A DNA stretch of 51,977 bases. Origin: Acidimicrobiia bacterium (GTDB lineage: Bacteria; Actinomycetota; Acidimicrobiia; Spongiisociales; Spongiisociaceae). The translations under genes and the position numbers were made by a program. Each line of letters begins with the position of its first letter. The stretch's first letter is position 1. The stretch spans positions 1 through 51,977 of the forward strand of contig JAGWAN010000007.1 of assembly GCA_021296345.1 (NCBI GenBank), written 5' to 3'. Under the pieces are notes generated by a model. It ran no database searches and had not been told where the DNA came from. It was given only the letters and a program-made list of their open reading frames with translations. Below, one piece after another: positions 34,603-42,273 of this stretch.

Positions 34603-35895
34603 TCAGACAGCCCGCGTGTAGCGTTCCCGCTCCCAGTCGCTGACACTCTCCTGCCAGGCACGTAGTTCCCACGCCCTCGATATTCCGTAATAGCCGCTGA
34701 ACTCCGCGCCCAGCGCCTCCTGCAATGCCGTATCCGACCGGAACGCCATTAGGGCGCTCTCCAGCGAGTTGGGTAACGGTGGCAGGTCTGCCCGCTCGGA
34801 GACATCCCCGGTTTGGGGCGCCGGGGGCGACGCCTCCTCCCTGATCCCGATCATCGCCGAAGCCAGCAGAGCCGCCAGCGCCAGGTAGGGGTTGGCGTCA
34901 GCGCCGGGACGGCGGCACTCGAGCCGAGAACGGGCCGGGCGGTTGCCCCGGATGGCCCGCACCGAAGTGGAACGATTCTCATAACCCCAGCTCACGTTCA
35001 CCGGCGCGAAGTAGCCGGGAACCAGTCGTTTGTAGGAGTTGACGGTGGGGTTCACCACGAGAGAGGCGGCCGGAAGATGGTCGAGAATGCCCCCGATGGC
35101 CGACATGCACGTGGCTGGCAACTCACCGTCCCCGGCGGGGGCGAAGGCGTTGTGCTCGCCTTGCCAGAGCGACAGGTGGATGTGGCCGCTCGAACCCTCC
35201 TCGAGCGGCATGGTCTTGGCCAGGAAGCTGGCGGTAAGGCCCAGCGAGGCCGCCACCTCCTTTACGGCGAACTTGAGCAGGGCAGCGTCGTCGGCGGCCC
35301 GGAGACCCCGCCGGGCGGCGATGTTCAGCTCCAGCAGGCCGGGACCCGCCTCGGTATGGACCGCTTCGAGGTCCACGCCAAGACCCTCCAAGGCCGGGAC
35401 CAGCACCTCCAGCAGCCGGTCGAAACGGCCGATCTCCCCGAGGCTGTAGCTGATGCCCGACGAAAGGGGCTCGCCGGCGCCGTCGAAGATCCTGACCTCG
35501 TACTCGAAACCCGCCATCACCTCGTAGCCCAGGTCAGCCATGTCCGCCAGCACGTCGCGCAGCACCTCGCGGGAGGCCAACCGGCACCTGTATCCGTCCG
35601 GCCAGCTGGGATCAGCGAGGCAGATCCCCCAACCCGGCCTCCACGCCAGGGGCCGGAGGGTGCCGGGGTCCGGCTGCAGCAGGAGGTCGGGCGCGCCGGT
35701 GTTGATCCCGTACTCCCGGTAGTCGGCGATGGGCATGTCCACGGGGTCCAGACCCAGCCACAGGTCGGTCATCACCGTGCCCTTCTCCACCGCCGACCGG
35801 AAGGCGCCGGGCCGGAACGCCTTGCCCCGTATGGAACCGTGCACATCCGGCATACCCAGGAGGACGAAGCCGTCGTCGGAAGGATTCCAGGTCAT
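34603..35895 (-). CDS. glutamine synthetase family protein (PuuA-like gamma-glutamylamine ligase)
   Basis: A 430-residue member of the glutamine synthetase fold. It has an N-terminal beta-grasp part (MPDVHGSIRGKAF), the catalytic segments GFEYEVRIFDG, HTEAGPGLLELN and SGHIHLSLW, and the C-terminal NPTVNSYKRLVPGYF and ANPYLALAALLASA. Length and order fit the type III/PuuA branch, which joins glutamate to amines such as putrescine or ethanolamine with ATP. The start at 35895 is chosen because its ATG overlaps the stop of the upstream aminotransferase gene. The neighbours (two aminotransferases, an amidotransferase domain, an aldehyde dehydrogenase) support gamma-glutamylated amine breakdown over nitrogen assimilation. 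The amine is unknown. Confidence 0.9.
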   Translation of the reverse strand: MTWNPSDDGFVLLGMPDVHGSIRGKAFRPGAFRSAVEKGTVMTDLWLGLDPVDMPIADYREYGINTGAPDLLLQPDPGTLRPLAWRPGWGICLADPSWPDGYRCRLASREVLRDVLADMADLGYEVMAGFEYEVRIFDGAGEPLSSGISYSLGEIGRFDRLLEVLVPALEGLGVDLEAVHTEAGPGLLELNIAARRGLRAADDAALLKFAVKEVAASLGLTASFLAKTMPLEEGSSGHIHLSLWQGEHNAFAPAGDGELPATCMSAIGGILDHLPAASLVVNPTVNSYKRLVPGYFAPVNVSWGYENRSTSVRAIRGNRPARSRLECRRPGADANPYLALAALLASAMIGIREEASPPAPQTGDVSERADLPPLPNSLESALMAFRSDTALQEALGAEFSGYYGISRAWELRAWQESVSDWERERYTRAV

Positions 35896-37274
35896 GTCGT
35901 TCCTCCATTCGCCAAGCTGTCCGTCACCGTACGGTCCACCTCTGCCACCGCCCGGGCGAACCGTTCGATCATCTCGGCCAACTCTTCGTCGGTGCTCGTG
36001 AGGGCCGGCGCGAAGACCGTCTGATCTCCGGCATAGCCGTCGGCGTTCGGGTGGGTGGACATCACGAGCAGGTCGTTCTCCAGAGCGCACGCGTCGATCC
36101 GCTCCGCGATCCCGAGCCGATCGGGCGGAATGGAGGCGCCATCCCGCGGATCCACGTATTCCACACCCAGCAGGAACCCGCGGCCCCGGACCTCTCCCAC
36201 GATCGCATAACCCTCGAGCGCCGCCCGGAGCCGGTCAACCAGAGCCGGCCCGCGCTCCGCAGCCAGACCTGCCAGGTCGTGCCGTTCAATGTAGTCGAGC
36301 ACTGCGAGGCCGACCGCGCAGCTAAGCGGCGCGCCGTCCCACGTGTGGCCCAGGTCGAACTCCTTCGAACCGCTCGCCAGCACGTCGTACACCGGTTGGC
36401 GGCACATGGTGGCCGCCAGCGGCATGTAGCCGCCGCCGAGCATCTTGCCGATGGTCACGATGTCGGGGGTGATCGGCATGCCCTGGTAGGCAAACCAGCC
36501 TCCCGTACGCCCCATGCCGGTGACCACCTCGTCAAAGCAGACCAGGAATCCGTAGCGGTCCCTCCTCTCCGCCAGCCCCTCCCAGAACCGATCCGGGGGC
36601 GAGTAGCCGGGTAGGGACGCTCCGCTGACCGGCTCGCAGATGAACGCGGAGACGCTCTCCGGACCCGCCTGCTCGATCGCCTCGTCGAGGGCGTCCAGAG
36701 CGGCCCTTCCGGTCGGGTCGAACCTCGCGGTGGACGGAGGGATATGGAGGTGCTCGGCCAGGTAGGGACCGAACGGCGCCTGGAAGGTGGGGCGGCCGGT
36801 GAGGGCCACCGTGGCCATGGTGGCGCCGTGGTAGGCCTGGGCCGGGGAGATGACGCGCCATCGCCGGTCATCCCCGCGGTCCACGTGGTACTGGCGGGCC
36901 AGACGGAGAGCGGTCTCGTTGGCCTCTGAACCGCCGCTCAGGAAGCGGACCTTGGCCATCTCCGGGGCGATCTCCACCAGACGAGCCGCCAACCGCTCCT
37001 GGGGACGGTTGGTGAAGTGGTGGGCGTAGTAGTAGGCGATGTCCCCCATGGCGGCCTGCGCGGCGTCTGGGATCTCGCCCACCCCGTGCCCGAGACCGGC
37101 CGTCATCGCCCCGCCGGAGACGGCGTCGAGGATGCGCCGGCCTCCAGTGGTGTACAGCCACACGCCCTCGCCCCGATCGATACTCGGATAGGCCCGATCA
37201 AGGAACTTGGGGAAGACGCTGGTAGAGGCGGCGTCGATGGTCACCTGGCCATTTCCCGCAGCCGATCCGGTCAT
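35892..37274 (-). CDS. class III pyridoxal-phosphate aminotransferase
   Basis: A 460-residue omega-aminotransferase. It has SGGSEANE at residues 113-120 for the phosphate site, Asp248 in CFDEVVTG and the PLP lysine Lys277 in TIGKMLGGGY. Members use diamines, beta-alanine, GABA or taurine as donors. The start at 37274 overlaps the stop of the preceding gene (ATGA), and its own stop overlaps the start of the glutamine synthetase homologue. It is a clear paralogue of the N-terminal half of that preceding protein: both share PPDRFWEGLAERR and the same layout, so the pair arose by tandem duplication. Confidence 0.93.
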   Translation of the reverse strand: MTGSAAGNGQVTIDAASTSVFPKFLDRAYPSIDRGEGVWLYTTGGRRILDAVSGGAMTAGLGHGVGEIPDAAQAAMGDIAYYYAHHFTNRPQERLAARLVEIAPEMAKVRFLSGGSEANETALRLARQYHVDRGDDRRWRVISPAQAYHGATMATVALTGRPTFQAPFGPYLAEHLHIPPSTARFDPTGRAALDALDEAIEQAGPESVSAFICEPVSGASLPGYSPPDRFWEGLAERRDRYGFLVCFDEVVTGMGRTGGWFAYQGMPITPDIVTIGKMLGGGYMPLAATMCRQPVYDVLASGSKEFDLGHTWDGAPLSCAVGLAVLDYIERHDLAGLAAERGPALVDRLRAALEGYAIVGEVRGRGFLLGVEYVDPRDGASIPPDRLGIAERIDACALENDLLVMSTHPNADGYAGDQTVFAPALTSTDEELAEMIERFARAVAEVDRTVTDSLANGGTT

Positions 37275-39355
37275 GACCGGTCCTGTCTCCGTCCTGGCAG
37301 GGCAAGGCCGGCTATGTCCTCGGCGTAGCGCTCCAGCAACTGTGCCGCTACGGCTCTCGATCTGGAAGCAAGCCGGCGAGTCTCCTCCAGCAGGGCATCG
37401 GGATCGACCCCCTCGTCGTCGAGTTCGTGGCGGTAGACCTCGACCCAGCCGTCCATGATCTCCTGGTTGACCTCCGGATGGAACTGCACACCGAGGCTTC
37501 GTCCCACCACGAACGCCTGCGGTCCGGCCTCGCTGTCGGCGATGAGCTCGCCTCCGGGTGGGACCGAGAAGGTGTCGAAGTGCCATTGGAACCATGGTCC
37601 CTGTGGCACGAGATCCTCATCTACGCTGCGCACCGGTAGCCAGCCGACCTCGGAAAGCTCCCCCCGGTGGGAATCACCGCCGAGGACTCTGGCCAGCAGC
37701 TGGCCGCCGAAACACAGGCCCAGGATCGGAACATCGGCGCCGTGAGCTTCGATCAGAAGGTCCTTCTCCCGGTCGATCCATGGAATCGAGTCGTCGAAGG
37801 CGGCGAATTCCGAGCCGAGCGAGACGATGAGGTCGTAACGGATGGGGTCTACGCGGCGGTTCTCGAGGTCAATACGGTATGTCTCCACGTCGGCGCCCTG
37901 GTCCACCAACCACTCGTGGACGAACCCGGCCGGTGTCGGGTCCTCGTGCTGGACGATCAGAACGCGAAGCCCCGCGGACGGACCGCCTCCGGGAGACAGA
38001 TTCGAGCCGAGCTCGTCCCTCACCTCTGCGGCAACCTCCTCAACGGCGGCGGCCATCCGTTCCACCATCTCTCCGAGATCGCCGTCCGGGGTCGGGAAGG
38101 GCGGCGCGAACAGATGCTGGTCCCCGGCGAACCCGTCCCTGGTGGGCATCGTGCCCAGTACCAGGAGACCGTGGCGAGCGGCGGCCCGCTCGATCCGCCC
38201 CGCCACACCCAGTTCCGGGGGCAGGAAGGACCGGCCGTCCCCGGGGTCCACGTAGTCGATCCCGAGCAGGTAGCCCCGTCCCCGGACCTGTCCCACAAGA
38301 TCGTTGCCCGCTAGTGCCTCCTCCAGCTCCCGGCGGAGCGACGGTCCCCGGGTCGCCACGTGGTCGACCCAGCCTTCGGACTCGAGGATTCCGAGCACCG
38401 CCAGACCCACCGCGCATGGCAGCGGCGAGCCGTCCCAGGTATGACCCAGCGAGAACGAACGCACCGCGGAGGCGATCGCCTCGTATACGGAATTGCGGTA
38501 GAGGACCGCCCCGATGGCGGTGTAACCGGCCCCCAACCCCTTGGCAGTGGCGATCACATCGGGAACGATCGGGAGGTCGTGGGCCGCGAACCAGTTACCG
38601 GTCCGGCCGATCCCCGTCACGACCTCGTCGAAGCAGATCAGGAAACCGTGGCGCTCCCTGCGCTCGGCCAGCCCCTCCCAGAACCGATCCGGGGGCGAGT
38701 AGGCGGGCAGCGAGGCGGCACTCACCGGCTCGCAGAAGAAGGCGGATACATTCTCCGGACCGGCCTGATCGATCACCTCGTCCAGCGCGTCGAGGGCCTG
38801 CTGGCCGGTCGCATCGAAGCGGTCGGTGGAGGGCGGTATGTGCCGGTGACGGCTCAGGTAAGGGCCGAAGGCGCCGTGCAATCCGGGCCTTCCGGTGAGG
38901 GCGAGGGTCTGCATGGTGGGACCGTGATAAGCCTGGGCGGGCGAGATGATCTGCCAGCGCTGCGGCTCTCCCCGGGCGACGTGATACATGCGGGCGGCCC
39001 TGATGGCGGCCTCGTTGGCCTCCGAGCCTCCCGTCACGAACCGCACCCTGGCGAACCCGGGTGCCAGATCCACCAGCTTGGCGGCCAGGGACTCCTGCCA
39101 TGGATTGGTCAGCCGGTTGTTGTCCAGGTATCCGACCCGGCGCGATTGCTCCCAGACCAGGTCGATGAGGTCGCGGCGGCCGTGGCCCAGGGTGGCCGCC
39201 ATCGAACCGCCGCTCATGGCGTCCAGGTAGCGCTTACCGGTGGAATCCTCCACCCGGGCGCCATCCCCGGCGACGATGACGCGATACGGCCTCGCCAGTT
39301 CGAGTTGGAACACGGCCCCGGCACCCGGCGCTACGAAAGGTGCTTTCGACTGCAA
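37271..39355 (-). CDS. fusion of class III aminotransferase and class I glutamine amidotransferase
   Basis: A 694-residue two-enzyme protein. Residues 1-450 are a class III aminotransferase with VTGGSEANE near 107-115, Asp243 and PLP Lys272 in TAKGLGAGY. After a Gly/Pro-rich linker, residues 463-650 form a class I amidotransferase: GLCFGGQLLA with nucleophile Cys548, and GVQFHPE with His626 and Glu628. In E. coli putrescine breakdown, PuuD (a class I amidotransferase homologue) removes the gamma-glutamyl group and PuuE is the aminotransferase, so this chain could combine those two activities. The start is a TTG at 39355 with GGAGGT just upstream. It is the first gene of a coupled operon. Confidence 0.9.
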   Translation of the reverse strand: MQSKAPFVAPGAGAVFQLELARPYRVIVAGDGARVEDSTGKRYLDAMSGGSMAATLGHGRRDLIDLVWEQSRRVGYLDNNRLTNPWQESLAAKLVDLAPGFARVRFVTGGSEANEAAIRAARMYHVARGEPQRWQIISPAQAYHGPTMQTLALTGRPGLHGAFGPYLSRHRHIPPSTDRFDATGQQALDALDEVIDQAGPENVSAFFCEPVSAASLPAYSPPDRFWEGLAERRERHGFLICFDEVVTGIGRTGNWFAAHDLPIVPDVIATAKGLGAGYTAIGAVLYRNSVYEAIASAVRSFSLGHTWDGSPLPCAVGLAVLGILESEGWVDHVATRGPSLRRELEEALAGNDLVGQVRGRGYLLGIDYVDPGDGRSFLPPELGVAGRIERAAARHGLLVLGTMPTRDGFAGDQHLFAPPFPTPDGDLGEMVERMAAAVEEVAAEVRDELGSNLSPGGGPSAGLRVLIVQHEDPTPAGFVHEWLVDQGADVETYRIDLENRRVDPIRYDLIVSLGSEFAAFDDSIPWIDREKDLLIEAHGADVPILGLCFGGQLLARVLGGDSHRGELSEVGWLPVRSVDEDLVPQGPWFQWHFDTFSVPPGGELIADSEAGPQAFVVGRSLGVQFHPEVNQEIMDGWVEVYRHELDDEGVDPDALLEETRRLASRSRAVAAQLLERYAEDIAGLALPGRRQDRS

Positions 39356-39525
39356 TCGACCTCCAATCGGTCCTCACCGGTGGGCGGGCGCCCTGCTGTA
39401 CCCTGGGAGGGTAGGCATCCGCCGGAAAGGCCGCAGGCCGCCCGCCGGGCAGGATACCAACCGTCGGCGGCTCATACCGGTCTCGTCCCGGTTCGGGCCA
39501 CAGGTGCCAGGAGGGCAACGAACGC
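39356..39525. promoter_or_regulatory. divergent promoter region with compact palindrome
   Basis: This 170-base region separates the aminotransferase operon from the aldehyde dehydrogenase. It contains a perfect hairpin, TACCCT-GGG-AGGGTA at 39399-39413, and several GC-rich short repeats. A regulator of the pathway may bind here; no -35/-10 pair stands out. Confidence 0.3.
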
Positions 39526-40914
39526 GTGAGATTGGAGACAGGAGTGGCTCCGGTCGGAGACTCCATCGAGGTCATCGACCCGGCGACCGAGCAGGTCATC
39601 ACCCGGCTTCCATCCGCCGGACCGGAAGATGCCGACCGAGCCGTCGCCAGGGCGAAGGCGTCTTTCAAGACGTGGCGCGACGTCGCAGCGGGAGATCGCG
39701 CCACCCTGTTACGCCGGGTGGGCGCCGCCGTAGAAGCTCACGCCACGGACCTGGCGCGGCTGGAGTCTCGCAATGCCGGCAAGCCGATCGGCGACGCCCT
39801 AGGGGAGATCGGAATGGTGGCGGCCACCTTCGCCTACTACGCCGGTGCTCCCGAACGGCTCACCGGCAAGACGATTCCGGTTCCTGGCGGAGTGAACATG
39901 ACCTTCAAAGAGCCGATGGGGGTGGTGGCGCTCATCACTCCCTGGAACTTCCCGCTCGCCATCGCCTCGTGGGGAGTGGCGCCCGCGCTGGCTGCCGGCA
40001 ATACCGTGGTACTCAAGCCGGCGCAGCTGACCCCTCTGACCGCCCTGGAACTGGAACGCACCGCCCTTGAGGCGGGGCTGCCGGAAGGGGTGTTCAACGT
40101 GGTGGCCGGACAGGGAAGCGTGGTCGGAGAACGCCTTGTCGACCATCCCGATGTGGCCAAGATCACCTTCACCGGGTCGACCGCGGTGGGCAAGCGGATC
40201 AGCGCCCGAGCGGCGCGTACGGTCAAGCGGGTGACTCTGGAACTCGGCGGCAAGTCGGCCAACATCGTGTTCGCCGACGCCGATCTCGAGCGAGCGGCCG
40301 CCGCCGCGCCGAGCGCGGTATTCGGCAACGCCGGCCAGGACTGCTGCGCACGCTCCCGGATCCTGGTGGAACGTAGCGTGATGGACGATTTCCTCGATCT
40401 ACTCTCCACCGGCGTGGCATCCATGCGAGTGGGTGACCCTATGGACGAGACCACCGAGATGGGACCCCTGATCACGGCCGAACACCGATCCAAGGTGGCA
40501 TCGTTCCTGGATGACGACACCACAGTGGTGGCCCGCGGAACCGCCCCGGAGGGTCCCGGGTTCTGGTTCGCACCCACGGTCGTGACTCCGAACTCGCCCG
40601 GCGCCCGCGCGGTCGCCGAGGAGATCTTCGGTCCCATCGCCTGCGTCCTGCCGTTCGACGGCGAGGACGAGGCCATCTCCATCGCCAACGACACCATCTA
40701 CGGCCTGTCCGGATCGATCTGGACGGAAAACGGCGCCAGGGCGCTCCGGGTCGCCCGGGCACTCGAGGCCGGCACGCTGTCAGTCAACTCCAACTGGTCG
40801 GTCCGGATCGCCACTCCATACGGCGGCTTCAAGCAGTCCGGCACAGGCCGGGCGCTCGGTCCCGACGCCCTCGACTACTACACCGAACTCAAGAACGTCT
40901 ACATAGCCACCTGA
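39526..40914 (+). CDS. NAD(P)-dependent aldehyde dehydrogenase (PuuC/betaine-aldehyde type)
   Basis: A 462-residue aldehyde dehydrogenase, slightly short at the N-terminus. It has Asn141 in TPWNFPL, Glu239 in LELGGKS and the nucleophile Cys273 in GQDCC. The start is a GTG at 39526 with AGGAGGG ten bases upstream. Divergent from the glutamine synthetase/aminotransferase operon, it could oxidise gamma-glutamyl-aminoaldehydes or succinate-semialdehyde-like products, which would complete a Puu-like route. That role is inferred from context. A diverged copy of its last 20 or so codons lies 4.4 kb downstream at 45297-45377. Confidence 0.93.
   Translation: MRLETGVAPVGDSIEVIDPATEQVITRLPSAGPEDADRAVARAKASFKTWRDVAAGDRATLLRRVGAAVEAHATDLARLESRNAGKPIGDALGEIGMVAATFAYYAGAPERLTGKTIPVPGGVNMTFKEPMGVVALITPWNFPLAIASWGVAPALAAGNTVVLKPAQLTPLTALELERTALEAGLPEGVFNVVAGQGSVVGERLVDHPDVAKITFTGSTAVGKRISARAARTVKRVTLELGGKSANIVFADADLERAAAAAPSAVFGNAGQDCCARSRILVERSVMDDFLDLLSTGVASMRVGDPMDETTEMGPLITAEHRSKVASFLDDDTTVVARGTAPEGPGFWFAPTVVTPNSPGARAVAEEIFGPIACVLPFDGEDEAISIANDTIYGLSGSIWTENGARALRVARALEAGTLSVNSNWSVRIATPYGGFKQSGTGRALGPDALDYYTELKNVYIAT
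40893..40914 (+). repeat. direct repeat, left copy (3' end of aldehyde dehydrogenase)
   Basis: These 22 bases, from GAACGTCTAC to GCCACCTGA, recur at 45356-45377 with a single A/G difference. They encode NVYIAT plus stop in the intact gene and NVYVAT plus stop in the remnant. Confidence 0.75.
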
Positions 40915-40918
40915 CAAA

Positions 40919-42166
40919 GTGCGGTTCGTCTTCGCATCCAATAAAGGGAAGCAAGTATTGCGAGCGGTATTCGAGGACGGAGATCAATACCTCGGCCATC
41001 GACAGGAAGGAGCAGGAGCAGTAATTGAATACTCTGGTGATGACATCACGTTCGACTATGAAACTCGAACCATTCATCCAGACATACTCGGGCTTCTTTG
41101 CCTCATTATATTCTACCCGTTTATCGGCCGTAGAGTTCTTTTCCCGATGCCGGTCTCAACTCGGCTCGAGCAAGCCTTCAGCAATGAGAATTTCGAGCGC
41201 CAGTTCAGTTTCGACAATATAGACCCCGGTATCAAGGCATACTCGGGGACTAGAATGGCTCTCGCCTTTGGTGGGGGAACGGACTCGTCTGCTGTTCGTG
41301 CTATGTTTCCGGAGGCTTTCGTTGTCCATGAGGCGCATATCAGGCAGGGACGTCTCGTTCCCAATCATACTCATAGTATCGTGCACGACCTGGCTGTCGA
41401 TAGGGGTCGGGTAGTCCACACCAACCAGAGATTCGTTTCCGCGCCAGGAGGCTGGCACGGTTGGCCATGTTCGCTCGCTACTGCCCTTCTCTTAGCCACA
41501 GACTACAACTTTGGTATCATTCTGACGGGAGCCGTGCTCGGAGCGACTCTCTTGAACAGTGGTGCGAAGTATTGGAACCGCTTTACTGCAACTGAGACGC
41601 AAGGGATCACAGGAAATCATTGGCAATCGGCCTTCAACCAAATTGGAATACCTGTGTTCTCACCTGTACACGGAGCTAGCGAATTCCTAACAACTCAGCT
41701 GTCCATACCATACATAGAGTCAGGAGAGGTATTCTCTTGTGATAAACTTCACGGTGGCGAATGTAAGCTATGTCAGAAGTGCTTCAGACGCGATGTAGTG
41801 CGGGCGGTCGTCGACTCCGAGTACAAGCCACCTTGGAGTTCATATGACCATGACGACGTACACGAATATCTGGAGGCTAGACCGCTGCACATGGGCCACC
41901 TTCTCTCATTCGCACGCGACAGGCTGGATAATCTCCCTGAGTTCTTGCGCTCCAGACTGGAGGACCTTCCGCCTATTAGCACGGACTGGCCGCTGAGAGT
42001 GCACACCCGGACGTTCGACCTTTGTGACGAGACTTGGAGGGGAACAATTCGTAGTCGTGTTCTCGATCACCTGGCTCCGATGGAGCCGGCTCATATTGCT
42101 GAGATGGAGAGTTGGAACCCGGCCGGATCCGCTGAGCACCATCGCCCCGGTAACGGAGAGGCATAG
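40919..42166 (+). CDS. PP-loop (adenine nucleotide alpha hydrolase-like) protein with Cys cluster
   Basis: A 415-residue protein with FGGGTDSSAV at residues 117-126, a PP-loop ATP-pyrophosphatase signature. Later come CDKLHGGECKLCQKC (about 273-290), a four-Cys pattern like the zinc site of QueC-type enzymes. PP-loop proteins adenylate a carboxyl or carbonyl group; QueC and sugar amidotransferases such as WbpG are relatives. No other queuosine gene is present, and a glycosyltransferase follows, so modification of a glycan or small molecule is possible. Codon use and composition differ from neighbours: one 60-base line (41641-41700) is 45% G+C against 72% at 40021-40080. It starts at a GTG four bases after the aldehyde dehydrogenase stop. 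Confidence 0.75.
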   Translation: MRFVFASNKGKQVLRAVFEDGDQYLGHRQEGAGAVIEYSGDDITFDYETRTIHPDILGLLCLIIFYPFIGRRVLFPMPVSTRLEQAFSNENFERQFSFDNIDPGIKAYSGTRMALAFGGGTDSSAVRAMFPEAFVVHEAHIRQGRLVPNHTHSIVHDLAVDRGRVVHTNQRFVSAPGGWHGWPCSLATALLLATDYNFGIILTGAVLGATLLNSGAKYWNRFTATETQGITGNHWQSAFNQIGIPVFSPVHGASEFLTTQLSIPYIESGEVFSCDKLHGGECKLCQKCFRRDVVRAVVDSEYKPPWSSYDHDDVHEYLEARPLHMGHLLSFARDRLDNLPEFLRSRLEDLPPISTDWPLRVHTRTFDLCDETWRGTIRSRVLDHLAPMEPAHIAEMESWNPAGSAEHHRPGNGEA

Positions 42167-42178
42167 TGCATGCCCACT

Positions 42179-42195
42179 GGACCGGGAATCGGTCC
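42179..42195. terminator. hairpin after the PP-loop gene
   Basis: GGACCG and CGGTCC flank a five-base loop, 12 bases past the stop codon. There is no following T-run. It could end or weaken transcription before the glycosyltransferase. Confidence 0.35.
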
Positions 42196-42273
42196 GATCT
42201 CCAAGATAGCCGTGCCGACCGAGCGACCGGGAACCCGATACCCGCCTGCCGTCACATGTCATACTGATCGCTG

